A stretch of 64,000 nt of DNA from Paractinoplanes atraurantiacus (GTDB taxonomy: Bacteria; Actinomycetota; Actinomycetes; Mycobacteriales; Micromonosporaceae): the NCBI RefSeq assembly GCF_900215205.1, contig NZ_OBDY01000018.1, positions 124,001 to 188,000 of the forward strand, read 5' to 3'. This document shows positions 17,803 to 26,789 of the stretch, piece by piece. Position 1 is the first letter of the stretch, and each line of letters begins with the position of its first letter. Made by a program: the position numbers and the translations under genes. Below the pieces are notes generated by a model. It made no database searches. It was not told the DNA's origin and was given only the letters and a program-made list of their open reading frames with translations.

Positions 17803-20613
17803 CTATCCGGCCATCCGGGACAGCGCAGCGTCGATGGCCCGTGACGCTTCGTCGTACACGGTCGTGGTGCGCTGCTTCCTCGCCGCGGCCGCGCGGAGGG
17901 GCCCGAGCCGCTCGGCGGCGGCCGCCCGGGCCCGGTCGAGCCGGGCCGCCTCGGCCGGGTAGACGCCGGTGCCCGGCAGGGCGGCGTCGACCAGGAGCGC
18001 GGTCTCGTCCTCGCCGACCCGCACGAGCAGGACGACCAGGTTGCGCAGCGCCGCCGCCTGCAGGGTGTCGTTGCCGACGGCCCGCCACAGGCCGAGCACT
18101 TCGCGAAAGGAGGCGAGTGCCTGGGCCGGGTCGCCGTGCCGGCTGCGGATGGCCACCGCGGCGGTCTCGGCCGCGCCCCGGAAGAGCCGGTCGTCCACGG
18201 TGGCGGCCAGCGCGGCCGCCTCGTCGAGCAGCTTCAGGGCGCGGGCGGGGTCGGTGTCGCCCAGCGCCTCGCCGAGGCCGTAGAGGGCTTCGGCCCGGGC
18301 GCCCGGGTTGCCGGTGGCCGTGGCCAGGGTGACCGCCTCGTTCGCCAGATCGGCCGCCTGTGCCGTGTGCCCGGACCAGGCGGCCACGAGGGCCTCGCCG
18401 ACCAGGCCGGACACCCGGTGGACCGGCTCGCCGTCCATGGCCCGGTAGTGTTCGCGGGCCGCCGCCGGGTCGCACAGGACCAGGGCCACGTCGCCGAGCA
18501 CCTCGTGGGCCGGCGCTCCCAGTGGCTCCTCCCGGAGTGCCAACTCGCGTGCTTCGGGCAAATCGCCTCGGCCCCAGGCGTGGGTGGCGGCCGCGGCGAG
18601 CGCGTCGGAATTTCCGGTGGTGTCCCGGCCCCAGGCCAGCACCTCGTATTGCTGGCACCGGTAGCCGTAGCGGTACATGGCGGCGGCCAGCTCTCGTCTC
18701 TCCGGGCCGCCCCGGGCGGCCACGAGGCGCAGATCGGGCAGAAGCTCGTCGATCGCGGCGACCGCCGCCGCCTGATCGGGCCCGCGCAGCTGCCGGTCGA
18801 GTTTCTGCGCCGCCGCCACCGTCTCGGCCGCGTGCCGCCGTTCGGTGGACCGCCGGTCGTCGTCGCCGAGCCCTTCCGCGGCAAATGTCCGAACAGTCTC
18901 CAGGAGCCGGAACCGGCCGGCCCCGTGCCGCACCACGAGCGACCGGTCGACCAGCGCCGCGATGACGGCCGCCGCCCGCGGCACGTCGACGACCGCCTCG
19001 GCCTGGGCCACGGTGAAGGCGCCCGCGAAGACCGACAATCGCCGCATCACGATCCGCCCGGCCTCGTCCAGCAGCCCGAACGACCACTCCACGACCGCAC
19101 GAAGCGTCCGGTGCCGCGCGTCGGCTGTACGCCGGCCCCGTACGAGAAGATCGAGCCGGTCGTCCAGCCGGGCTCGCAGCTCCGGCACCCCGAGCGCCGC
19201 CGCCTGCACCGCCGCCAGCTCGATCGCCAGCGGCAGCCGGTCCAGCCGCCGCACGATCTCCTCCACGTCCCCGTTCGCCGTCTTTCCGCCCGACCGTTCG
19301 ACGAACAACCGGGCCGCCGCCCTCTCGTTCAGCGGCGCCAGTTCCAGGACCCGCTCCCCGTCCACGCGGAGCCGTTCCTGGCTGGTCACGACCACCCGCG
19401 TGTCCCGCATCGCCTCGACCACCACCGCCGCCGATTCCACGACGTGCTCGCAGTTGTCCAGCACCACCACGGAATGCTCGCGGGCCGCCGTCGCGATGAC
19501 GGCGACCGGATCGTCGGCCGCCCCGATCCGCGCCCCCACACCCACCGCCACGGCCTCGAGGAAGTCCCCTTCAGACACATCGGCGGCATCGATCCACGCC
19601 ACCCGGGTCGCGGCCCGCACGGTCTCCGCGACCAGCCGCGTCTTGCCCACACCACCAGGCCCGGCGACCGTCACCAGGCCCGGCGCCCGCAACATCTCGG
19701 CGAGCTCTTTCTGCTCCGCGTCACGGCCGAGAAAAGACGAGAACCGCAGAGGTACGCGCCGGGCCGAGCCCTCGACCGGCCGGGCGACCGGGGCGTCCGG
19801 CCGTGGCCCGCGCGCGGCGTCCGGATCGAGCTCGCCCCGCAGAATCGCCACCTGCAGCTGCCGCACCGACTCGGCCGGGTCGAGCCCGAGCCGATCCACC
19901 ACGGCATCCGCGTGCCGCCGCAGTGCTTCGACCGCCTCCCCGCGCCGCCCGTCCCGGGCCAGCGCCTCGGCCAGCACCAGAGCGCCCCGCTCCCAGCACG
20001 GCTCGGCCGCGGCCTCCTCCGCCAGGCGCTCGACCGCATCCACGGCGCGCCCATAGCCGGCTGTTCCGTTGCGCTCAGGTGCGCGGTCCGGCGCGGTCCG
20101 GCCGCCGCTGTCCGCCGGCGCGCTCGCCATCTCCCGGGGCGCCCGCGCCGGTCCCCACGAGCGCGCGACCATCCGCGCCAAAGCCTCGCGCCGCAGCGAC
20201 ACCAGCCGCTCCGCAACCCCGCGAAAGGGCTCGCCCTCGAATTCGGGCAGCGGCGTGCCCCGCCAGAGCTCCAGCGCGGCCCCGAGCGTCGCGTCATCAC
20301 GGACGAGGTCTTCGAAGACCAGCACATCCACGGCCCGGCGGGGCACCGCCAGCCGATAGCCGGCCGGATCGAGGCAGATCAGCCCGGCCCCGCCGAGGGC
20401 CGACCGCAGCCGCGTCACGTGGGACTGCAGGCTGTTGCGAGCCGACGGCGGCGGCCCGTCCGGCCACAGAGCGTCGACCACCGTGGACACCCCGACCGGC
20501 CGTCCCGCGTGCAGGGCGAGCAGGGCCAGCACCGTGCGCCGGCTGGCGGCGGTCACGGCGACCGGCCCGTCCGGCCCGCTCACCTCGAACGGACCCAGCA
20601 TCCGGACGAACAC
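17803..20613 (-). CDS. AfsR/SARP family regulator with BTAD, NB-ARC-like ATPase and TPR-like repeats
   Basis: A 936-residue regulator. The order is an OmpR-like winged helix (1-95), a BTAD bacterial activation domain (about 97-260), an AP/NB-ARC-type ATPase with P-loop GPGGVGKT (318-325) and Walker B VVVLDNCEH (382-390), and a C-terminal TPR-like helical region. Between residues about 150 and 190 the BTAD is interrupted by a Pro/Ala/Arg-rich insert. GTG 20613 and ATG 20601 are both possible starts. Such proteins switch on secondary metabolism or stress genes in actinomycetes. No biosynthetic cluster adjoins it, so the target is unknown. Confidence 0.9.
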   Translation of the reverse strand: MFVRMLGPFEVSGPDGPVAVTAASRRTVLALLALHAGRPVGVSTVVDALWPDGPPPSARNSLQSHVTRLRSALGGAGLICLDPAGYRLAVPRRAVDVLVFEDLVRDDATLGAALELWRGTPLPEFEGEPFRGVAERLVSLRREALARMVARSWGPARAPREMASAPADSGGRTAPDRAPERNGTAGYGRAVDAVERLAEEAAAEPCWERGALVLAEALARDGRRGEAVEALRRHADAVVDRLGLDPAESVRQLQVAILRGELDPDAARGPRPDAPVARPVEGSARRVPLRFSSFLGRDAEQKELAEMLRAPGLVTVAGPGGVGKTRLVAETVRAATRVAWIDAADVSEGDFLEAVAVGVGARIGAADDPVAVIATAAREHSVVVLDNCEHVVESAAVVVEAMRDTRVVVTSQERLRVDGERVLELAPLNERAAARLFVERSGGKTANGDVEEIVRRLDRLPLAIELAAVQAAALGVPELRARLDDRLDLLVRGRRTADARHRTLRAVVEWSFGLLDEAGRIVMRRLSVFAGAFTVAQAEAVVDVPRAAAVIAALVDRSLVVRHGAGRFRLLETVRTFAAEGLGDDDRRSTERRHAAETVAAAQKLDRQLRGPDQAAAVAAIDELLPDLRLVAARGGPERRELAAAMYRYGYRCQQYEVLAWGRDTTGNSDALAAAATHAWGRGDLPEARELALREEPLGAPAHEVLGDVALVLCDPAAAREHYRAMDGEPVHRVSGLVGEALVAAWSGHTAQAADLANEAVTLATATGNPGARAEALYGLGEALGDTDPARALKLLDEAAALAATVDDRLFRGAAETAAVAIRSRHGDPAQALASFREVLGLWRAVGNDTLQAAALRNLVVLLVRVGEDETALLVDAALPGTGVYPAEAARLDRARAAAAERLGPLRAAAARKQRTTTVYDEASRAIDAALSRMAG

Positions 20614-20683
20614 CCGCCGACCGTACGACCACCGCCGTCATGATCGGTTCCCCCGATCGTCCGGCCCGCCTGACAGAATCCCG

Positions 20684-21712
20684 TCAGCTCAATCGATAGA
20701 AGCACCAGAAATCGTTCTCGATGTCCAGCACGCGCGGGTCCTCGTAGCCGGCCTCGCGAGCCCACCCCAGCAGCGTCGGCGCGCGCAGGATCGTGCCGTT
20801 GGCCAGCACCGGGTTCTCGGCCCGGGTGGCCGGCAGGCAGTGCAGCACGCTGAACGCGTACTGCAGCCTCTCCATCTCGCCGGCCGGCGCCGTGAACTCG
20901 TCGGCCACCCGTTCGTCGCCGATGAAGACGCTGCCGCCCGGAGCCAGCGACGCGCGGGCCCGCCTCAGCACACCGACCGGGTCGCCCATGTCGTGCAGGG
21001 CCTCGAAGATGGTCACCAGGTCGTACGAGCCCGCCGCCTCGGCCGCGTCACCGAGCGTGAAGCTCACCCGGTCGGCCACGCCCGCCTTCGCCGCCGCCGA
21101 CCGGGCCTCCACGACCGACGCCTCGTCCAGGTCCACGCCCCGCACCGACACCGCCGGGTAGGCCAGGGCCAGCGCGATCGACGAATGCCCGGCCCCGCAG
21201 CCCAGATCGAGCACTCGGGCGCCCGGCGCCGACCGCAGGCGGGTCTCGATCGACGGGACCGCCGGCAGCCATGCTGTCGTCAGCAGGTGGTCGAACATGG
21301 GGCGGTTGAAGGCGGCGATCCCGTGCCGAATGTGGCGCCCGTAATCGGCGTACGGAATCCCCTCTCCGGTCTTGAACGCCTCGGTGACCCGCGGGGTGAG
21401 CAGGGCGAGCCCGAGCGCGAACTCGCCGGCCGTGCCCAGATAGTCCGGGCCGCCCTCGTCGAGCAGGACCGCGTCGAGGCCGGGGGCGAGGGCGTACGCG
21501 TCGCCCTCGACCGTCAGCAGACCGGCCGCGGACTGCTGTTCGAGCCATTCGCGGGCGTACCGTTCGTCGATGCCGGTCGCCTTGGCCAGCTCCGCCGGCG
21601 ACAGCGGCCGTTCCCGGATCGCCGCGTACAGGCCCAGCTCCCGGCCCAGTTCGACGGTGAACAGCTCGGCCGCGCCGATCAGGGCGTTGAGAAATCTCTC
21701 GCTGAAAGTCAT
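20684..21712 (-). CDS. SAM-dependent methyltransferase with N-terminal winged helix
   Basis: A 342-residue protein. The first 80 residues form a winged-helix dimerisation domain (LSPAELAKATGIDERYAREWLEQ). The rest is a class I methyltransferase with motif I VLDLGCGAGHSS near residue 165, an acidic VRGVDLDEASV end of strand 2 and YDLVTIFEALHDM at motif IV. This layout is shared by small-molecule O-methyltransferases and by Rv2258c-like proteins. The gene is divergent from a quinone oxidoreductase, with a dyad between them. Confidence 0.85.
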   Translation of the reverse strand: MTFSERFLNALIGAAELFTVELGRELGLYAAIRERPLSPAELAKATGIDERYAREWLEQQSAAGLLTVEGDAYALAPGLDAVLLDEGGPDYLGTAGEFALGLALLTPRVTEAFKTGEGIPYADYGRHIRHGIAAFNRPMFDHLLTTAWLPAVPSIETRLRSAPGARVLDLGCGAGHSSIALALAYPAVSVRGVDLDEASVVEARSAAAKAGVADRVSFTLGDAAEAAGSYDLVTIFEALHDMGDPVGVLRRARASLAPGGSVFIGDERVADEFTAPAGEMERLQYAFSVLHCLPATRAENPVLANGTILRAPTLLGWAREAGYEDPRVLDIENDFWCFYRLS

Positions 21713-21715
21713 GCG

Positions 21716-21737
21716 TCACACCGTCACGGATGTGACG
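21716..21737. promoter_or_regulatory. GTCACA-N10-TGTGAC dyad between divergent genes
   Basis: A perfect 6-base inverted repeat with a 10-base spacer lies immediately upstream of the methyltransferase ATG. Further right, TTGACT at 21749-21754 could be a -35 box for the oxidoreductase gene, whose ATG lies close enough to a weak -10 to suggest a leaderless transcript. A similar arm pair (GTCACA/TGTGAC with an 8-base spacer) occurs at 59951-59972. Confidence 0.4.
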
Positions 21738-21784
21738 TGCGGGGCGCTTGACTTCAACGTGCCTTCAGCTTGCAGAGTCGTCTC

Positions 21785-22675
21785 ATGAGAGCAGCCGTCT
21801 TTGATCAGTTCGGTCCGCCGTCGGTTCTCCGCATCGCCGAGCGGCCCGATCCGGTGCCGGGCCCGGGGCAGGTCCGGGTGCGTGTGCGCGCGGCCGGGGT
21901 GCAGCCGTTCGACGTCGCGGTCCGCCTCGGGCAGATGCCCTGGGCCAAGGTCGAGTTCCCGCAGACCATCGGGCAGGAGTACGCCGGGGAGATCGATCAG
22001 GCGGGGGAGGGCTTCGCGGCGGGGGACGCCGTGCTCGGTTCCACGATGCTCAACGGCGCCGCCGACTACGTGGTCGTGCCCGCCGCCGACGTCGTGCGCA
22101 AGCCGGCCGACCTCGACTTCGCCACCGCGGCCGCCCTGGTCGCGGCCTCGCAGACGGCCTACGGCTCCCTGCTGGAGCTGGGCGTCGGTGCCGACGACGT
22201 GCTGCTCGTGCACGGCGCCTCGGGCAGTGTCGGCACCATCGCCACCCAGCTCGCCCGCCTGGCCGGCGCCACCGTCATCGGCACCGCGAGCCCGGCCAAC
22301 CACGACCGCCTGCGCGAGATCGGAGCCATTCCCGTTTCGTACGGGCCGGGCCTGGTCGGCGCCGTACGCGCCCTCGGACGGCAACCGACCGTCGCCCTCG
22401 ACACCGCCGGCGGGGAGGCGCTCGCCCAGTCGGCTGAGCTGGGCATTCCGCTCGATCGCATCGGGACCATCGCCGACGACAAGGCGGCGGCCGAGGTGGG
22501 CGCCCGCGTGGTCCGGGCCGGCCGCGACCCGAAGCGCCTGGCCGAGGTGATCGGCCTGGCGGCCCGGGGTCAAATTCGCATTGGTGTACGCACGTTCGCG
22601 CTCGCCGATATCGCGGAGGCGCACGCCGCGGTCGAGTCCCGGCACAGCGGCGGGAAGGTGGTTCTGCTTCTCTAA
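21785..22675 (+). CDS. NADP-dependent quinone oxidoreductase, zinc-free MDR family
   Basis: A 296-residue medium-chain reductase. The GroES-like N-terminal domain (MRAAVFDQFGPPSVL... GQEYAGEI) lacks zinc-binding cysteines. The Rossmann domain carries VHGASGSVGTIATQLA near residue 145, the nucleotide-binding loop of the quinone reductase/enoyl reductase branch. It probably reduces quinones or enones with NADPH. ATG 21785 is preferred over an in-frame TTG at 21770. It is divergent from the methyltransferase and converges on the broken SDR with a 4-base overlap. Confidence 0.88.
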   Translation: MRAAVFDQFGPPSVLRIAERPDPVPGPGQVRVRVRAAGVQPFDVAVRLGQMPWAKVEFPQTIGQEYAGEIDQAGEGFAAGDAVLGSTMLNGAADYVVVPAADVVRKPADLDFATAAALVAASQTAYGSLLELGVGADDVLLVHGASGSVGTIATQLARLAGATVIGTASPANHDRLREIGAIPVSYGPGLVGAVRALGRQPTVALDTAGGEALAQSAELGIPLDRIGTIADDKAAAEVGARVVRAGRDPKRLAEVIGLAARGQIRIGVRTFALADIAEAHAAVESRHSGGKVVLLL

Positions 22676-23402
22676 AGGAGATCGTGCCGGTCGATGAAGC
22701 GGCCCGAGCCGTGCCCGGGGCCTTCGGTGGCCAGGGCGACGACCGCGTCCGTACCCTCGGTCACCGTCTGTGGCCCGGAATGGCCGTTGAAGTCGGTGGC
22801 CGTGTAGCCCGGATCGGCGGCGTTGACCCGTACGCCGGGAAGGCCTTTGGCGTATTGGTTGGTCAGCATCGTCAGGGCCGCCTTGGACGAGGTGTACGCG
22901 GGCGCGATGACGTGCGACTCGGGCCGGGCGGGGTCGTTGGTGAGCTCGAGGGAGCCCATGCCGCTGCTGACGTTGATGATGACCGGGTCGGCCGAGCGGC
23001 GCAGCAGCGGCAGGAAGGCGGTGGTGGCCCGGACCACGCCGGCCACGTTGACGTTCAGCACGTCGAGCACCTCGGCGCCGGTGAGCACACTGGGATCGCC
23101 GAGCGGCCCGTGCACGCCCGCGTTGTTGATGAGCACGTCGACCACGCCTTCGTGCTGTTCGACGTCCTTGGCCGCGGCGGCCACCGAGGCGTCGTCGGTG
23201 ATGTACATATCAGCCTTTAGTCCGGTTAAGGGCGGCGGTGGGGTGGTTGGACGGGGAACCGGGCGCCCAGGGCTTGGGCGGCCGCGGCGCCGAGCGCCGG
23301 GTTGCGGGCGCCGACGACGACGGTTTGGCCGAGGGCGATGAGGCGGCGGGCGGTCTCGTAGCCGAGGCCCTTGTTGGCCCCGGTGATGAAGGTGATCGTC
23401 AT
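22672..23402 (-). pseudogene. Disrupted short-chain dehydrogenase/reductase
   Basis: The first 50 codons from ATG 23402 read as a normal SDR N-terminus (MTITFITGANKGLGYETARRL, with TGxxxGxG) up to ALGARF. The frame then stops at TAA near 23227. The remainder of the SDR (TDDASVAAAAKDVE, LINNAG, NVSSG, YTSSKAALT with the Tyr-x3-Lys pair) continues in another frame to 22672. Compared with the family, about 40 extra bases with two stop codons sit between GARF and TDDASV. One intact SDR protein cannot be made. The divergent XRE regulator beside it is intact. Confidence 0.75.
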
Positions 23403-23489
23403 GCCGTCGATGGAACGCCCGATCGGGGAGCGCTTCCAGAGAAAGCCAGTACCACCTTCGCGGCCGCCGGGCGCGGAACAATGGTCGTC

Positions 23490-24338
23490 ATGACAGCGCT
23501 CGGCACGACGATCCGGAGCTGGCGGGAACGGTTGTCGCCGGCCGCCGTCGGCCTGCCCGCCCGACACGGGCGCCGGGCCGCCGGGTTGCGCCGGGAGGAG
23601 CTGGCCGAGCTCGCGGGCGTCTCGGTCGACTACGTGGTGCGGCTCGAGCAGAGCCGGGCCACCACGCCGTCGGCCCAGGTCACGGCCGCGCTGGCCCGGG
23701 CCCTTCAGCTCACCCCGGCCGAGCGCGACCACCTGTTCCGGCTGGCCCACCTCACGCCGCCCGCGCACGATCAGATCGCCGACCACATCCCGCCCGGCGT
23801 GCAGCGGGTAGTGGCCCGGCTCGGCGACGCGGCGGCCGCCGTCTTCGCGGCCGACTGGCAGCTGCTGTGGTGGAACCGGGGCTGGGCCGGCCTGCTCGGC
23901 GACCCGTCGGCGTCGCCGCCGGGGCTGCGCAACTTCGCCCGCGACAGTTTCCCGGTCGGCGACGGCGTCCCGCACCTGTCCCGATGGCCGGTAACGACCG
24001 AGGATCCCGAGGGCACGAAGGCGGCCATCGTCTCCGACCTGCGGCGAGCCACCGGCCGGTTCCCGCACGATCGGCGGCTGGCCGCCCTGGTGCGCGAGCT
24101 ACGCGAGGGCAACGCGCGGTTCGCCGAGCTGTGGGCGGCCGGCGCGGTCGGCGCCCACCGGGAGGACCGCAAGGTGGTCGAGCATCCGTCGGCCGGGCCG
24201 ATCACGGTCGACTGCGACACCCTGACCGACGGCGACGCCGAGCTGAAGATCGTGATCCTGACCGCGACGCCGGGCAGCGACAACGAGACGAGGCTGCGGC
24301 TGGCCGCGATCAGCCCCGTGCCCGCACGAACAGGCTGA
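23490..24338 (+). CDS. XRE-family regulator with MmyB-like ligand domain
   Basis: A 282-residue regulator. The helix-turn-helix occupies residues about 5-75 (GLRREELAELAGVSVDYVVRLEQ). The rest is the PAS-like MmyB domain with FAADWQLLWWNRGWAGLLGD and LREGNARFAELWAAGAVGAHRED. ATG 23481 (four residues longer) is an alternative start. In actinobacteria this class is often divergent from an SDR gene that it represses, which is exactly the layout here, except that the SDR is broken. Its last 29 bases overlap the convergent GntR-TetR gene. Confidence 0.88.
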   Translation: MTALGTTIRSWRERLSPAAVGLPARHGRRAAGLRREELAELAGVSVDYVVRLEQSRATTPSAQVTAALARALQLTPAERDHLFRLAHLTPPAHDQIADHIPPGVQRVVARLGDAAAAVFAADWQLLWWNRGWAGLLGDPSASPPGLRNFARDSFPVGDGVPHLSRWPVTTEDPEGTKAAIVSDLRRATGRFPHDRRLAALVRELREGNARFAELWAAGAVGAHREDRKVVEHPSAGPITVDCDTLTDGDAELKIVILTATPGSDNETRLRLAAISPVPARTG

Positions 24339-25191
24339 GCCCGTCCAGCATGCGGGCCAGGCCGAACTCGAAGACCAGGTCGAGGCCGAAGTCGAAGCCG
24401 TCCTCGGTGAGCTGCTGGAAGTGGCTCATCCCGTTGGTGTCCATCAGCTCGGTCAGGGTGGACTCCTGGGTCTGGAGCCATTGCTCATTGGTGAGGCCGG
24501 TCTCGCGGATCGCCTCGGCCTCGGGTTCGAGCGCGCTGGCCACGCCCCGGACGAAGGTGAAGAGCACGATCTGCGCGTACATGCGCTCCTCGAGGTCGAG
24601 CTCGGTGTCGTCGAAGGCGGCGAGCACCCACTCGCTGAGCCGGATCCCGTTCGGCGCGATCTGCGGCCGGGTGATCGACATCGACGAGCCGAGCCAGGGA
24701 TGGCGCTGGAAGACCGCCCACTCCTGACGGGCCGCGAGCTCGATCGCCGGCCGCCAGCCGCCCGGATGCCGCCGGGGCAGCCGGATCTCGCCCAGCGCCT
24801 TGTCGATCATCGCGACGATCAGCTCGTCGCGGCTGGGCACATACCGGTAGAGCGACATGGTGGCCGCCCCCAGCTCGGCCGCGAGCCGGCGCATGGTCAG
24901 CTCGGCCAGCCCGAGCCGGTCGGCGACCTCGACCGCGGTGGCGACGATCCGTTCCCGGGTGAGCTCGTGCTCCTTGCGGGGCGCCGGGCCCGCGACCACC
25001 GTGCCGACGCCGGCCCGGGCCACGGTCAGGCCTTCCTCGCGCAGGGCCGCGTGTGCTCTGGTCGCGGTGGCGATCGCGACGCCCCACTCCTGGGTGATGG
25101 CCCGCGCCGACGGCACCCGGTCACCCGGCCGCAGCTCGCCCGACTCGATCCGGCGGCGCACGTCCTCGACGATCCTCCGGTACGGATGCAC
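24310..25191 (-). CDS. GntR-TetR hybrid transcriptional regulator
   Basis: A 293-residue protein with two DNA-binding domains. A GntR-type winged helix fills residues 1-70 (GELRPGDRVPSARAITQEWGVAIATATRAHAALREEG). A complete TetR unit then follows (ELTMRRLAAELGAATMSLYRYVPSRDELIVAM plus a TetR_C ligand domain). GTG 25191 has an ideal GGAGGT ribosome site six bases away. One of the three repeated operator sites overlaps the start codon, so tight autoregulation is likely. It is divergent from a TetX-like monooxygenase, its probable target, and the inducer may be that enzyme's substrate. Confidence 0.9.
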   Translation of the reverse strand: MHPYRRIVEDVRRRIESGELRPGDRVPSARAITQEWGVAIATATRAHAALREEGLTVARAGVGTVVAGPAPRKEHELTRERIVATAVEVADRLGLAELTMRRLAAELGAATMSLYRYVPSRDELIVAMIDKALGEIRLPRRHPGGWRPAIELAARQEWAVFQRHPWLGSSMSITRPQIAPNGIRLSEWVLAAFDDTELDLEERMYAQIVLFTFVRGVASALEPEAEAIRETGLTNEQWLQTQESTLTELMDTNGMSHFQQLTEDGFDFGLDLVFEFGLARMLDGLSLFVRARG

Positions 25192-25276
25192 TAGTACACC
25201 TCCGGTGTCGGCCCACCGCCGTACTAGTACACGTTGCCCGCGCGGTCGGCGTCTTCCTACGCTCTGACTAGTACAC
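25190..25276. promoter_or_regulatory. Three ACTAGTACAC operator sites
   Basis: The decamer ACTAGTACAC occurs three times as direct repeats at 25190-25199, 25223-25232 and 25267-25276. The middle copy lies inside the perfect palindrome GTACTAGTAC (25221-25230). A related GTACACCGTAC follows at 25281. The first copy covers the start and the last lies about 30 bases before the monooxygenase ATG, so one regulator could block both divergent genes. Confidence 0.75.
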
Positions 25277-25308
25277 CAACGTACACCGTACGCAGAAGGA
25301 GCGGGGAC

Positions 25309-26502
25309 ATGCGCGTACTCATCTCCGGCGCCGGCATCGCCGGCCCGGCCCTGGCGTTCTGGCTGCACCGGGCCGGCGCCGACGTCACGATCGTCGAGAA
25401 GGCGCCCGGCCCGCGCCCCGGCGGCCAGGCGGTCGACATCCGCGGCGTCGCCCGCGGCGTGGTCTCGGACATGGGCCTCATGCCGGCGATCCGGGCGAGC
25501 CGGGTCGACGAGCGCGGCATCGCCCTGGTCGACGACCGCGGGCGCCGGCTGGCCGAGATGCCGGCCGACATGTTCGGCGGCGAAGGCATCGTCGCCGAGA
25601 TCGAGATCTCCCGCGGCGACCTGTCCCGCATCCTCGTCGAGGCGACGGCGACCATGGCCGACTACCGCTTCGGCGACTGGATCACCGAGCTGACCCTCGA
25701 CGGCCGGGCGACGTTCCGGAGCGGAAGCAGCGCCCAGTACGACGTGGTGGTCGGCGCCGACGGCGTCCACTCCGGGGTGCGCGCCCTGACGTTCGGCCCC
25801 GAGCCGGACTTCGTGCGCCCGCTCGGCAGCTACGGCGCCCTGTTCACCGTGCCGGCCCCGGACGACCTCGACCACTGGGCCCACATGTACAACGCCCCCG
25901 GCGGCCGGGTCGCGATGGTCCGCCCGACGAGGGAGGGCCAGGCCATGGCCGCCCTGAACTTCCTGTCGAAGACCCGCCACGGCCGGCTGAGCCGCGACGA
26001 GCAGCAGGACCTCATCGCCCGCAACCTCGCCGGCGCCGGCTGGAAGGTGCCGTCGCTGCTGGCCGCGATGCCCGCCGCCGGCGACTTCTACTTCGACTCG
26101 GTCGACCAGGTGCACGTCGGCCGCTGGTCCCGCGGCCGCGTCGTCCTGCTCGGCGACGCCGGATATTGCGGCTCCCCGCTGGCCGGCATGGGCACCAGCA
26201 TGAGCATCGTCGGCGCCTACGTGCTGGCCGGAGAGCTCGCCGCGCACGGGGACCCGGCCACCGCCTTCGCGTCGTACCAGACGGAAATGGCGTCCTACGT
26301 GGCGTCCGGCATGCAGTTGCCGCCCGGTGGTCTCAACGGCTTCGCCCCGAGGAGCCGCCTCATGATCCGGGCCCGGGCCGCCTCGATGCGCTCGATGTCC
26401 CGCTGGCCCATGCGCCAACTGCTGGCCAAACAGTTCGGCAAGGCCGACGCCATCACCCTGAAGGACTACGCCTTCGCCCCGGGCCGAGCCCTCAAACCGT
26501 GA
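25309..26502 (+). CDS. FAD-dependent monooxygenase, TetX/PHBH-like
   Basis: A 397-residue group A flavoprotein hydroxylase. The dinucleotide-binding motif GAGIAGPALAF is at residues 6-16. A DG motif appears as VVVGADGVHSGVR near residue 150 and the second FAD motif as LLGDAGYCGSPLAGMGTSM near residue 285. It should hydroxylate an aromatic or polyketide-like substrate using NAD(P)H and oxygen; TetX-type antibiotic inactivation is one possibility and not shown. A good AAGGAG precedes ATG 25309. It is probably repressed by the divergent GntR-TetR protein. Confidence 0.9.
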   Translation: MRVLISGAGIAGPALAFWLHRAGADVTIVEKAPGPRPGGQAVDIRGVARGVVSDMGLMPAIRASRVDERGIALVDDRGRRLAEMPADMFGGEGIVAEIEISRGDLSRILVEATATMADYRFGDWITELTLDGRATFRSGSSAQYDVVVGADGVHSGVRALTFGPEPDFVRPLGSYGALFTVPAPDDLDHWAHMYNAPGGRVAMVRPTREGQAMAALNFLSKTRHGRLSRDEQQDLIARNLAGAGWKVPSLLAAMPAAGDFYFDSVDQVHVGRWSRGRVVLLGDAGYCGSPLAGMGTSMSIVGAYVLAGELAAHGDPATAFASYQTEMASYVASGMQLPPGGLNGFAPRSRLMIRARAASMRSMSRWPMRQLLAKQFGKADAITLKDYAFAPGRALKP

Positions 26503-26511
26503 AAGCCGACG

Positions 26512-26742
26512 TCAGGAGCGCTGGGCGGCCTCGCGCTCGAGGCGCTTGCGCTCGCGCTGCTCGCGGGTGTAGCGCTTGCGGTTCTCGAGGTCGCGCTTCC
26601 ACTGCTCGCGCGCCCCCTCGTCGCAGCCCTGGACGGCGTTGCGGGTCTGTGCGGGGCCGATGAGGGAGCGGAACCACCAGTCGTCGAACGTGTCGTGGAA
26701 CCACTGCTTCACCCGGCCGAGGCCTTCAGCGTTCTGCGCCAT
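26512..26742 (-). CDS. Small basic, helical protein of unknown function
   Basis: A 76-residue protein (MAQNAEGLGRVKQWFHDTFDD...) with an aromatic-rich N-terminal half (WFHDTFDDWWF) and a highly charged C-terminal helix of Arg/Glu/Lys repeats. GGAGGG lies 13 bases before ATG 26742, and GTG 26751 is an alternative start with the same site too close. No family is recognised. The charged helix could bind nucleic acid or form a coiled coil. It converges on the monooxygenase gene and follows the sigma-factor gene by 47 bases. Confidence 0.6.
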   Translation of the reverse strand: MAQNAEGLGRVKQWFHDTFDDWWFRSLIGPAQTRNAVQGCDEGAREQWKRDLENRKRYTREQRERKRLEREAAQRS

Positions 26743-26789
26743 GCCCGTCACACCCTCCTTCGTTGCCACACCAACTATTTGTACCCCAA

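Noticed and set aside
18136..20643. 835-codon plus-strand frame
   Set aside because: Antisense shadow of the AfsR-type regulator, caused by high GC at third positions.
17803..21712. Biosynthetic gene cluster signalled by the SARP regulator and methyltransferase
   Set aside because: No PKS, NRPS, terpene, RiPP or other core enzyme lies within reach on either side.
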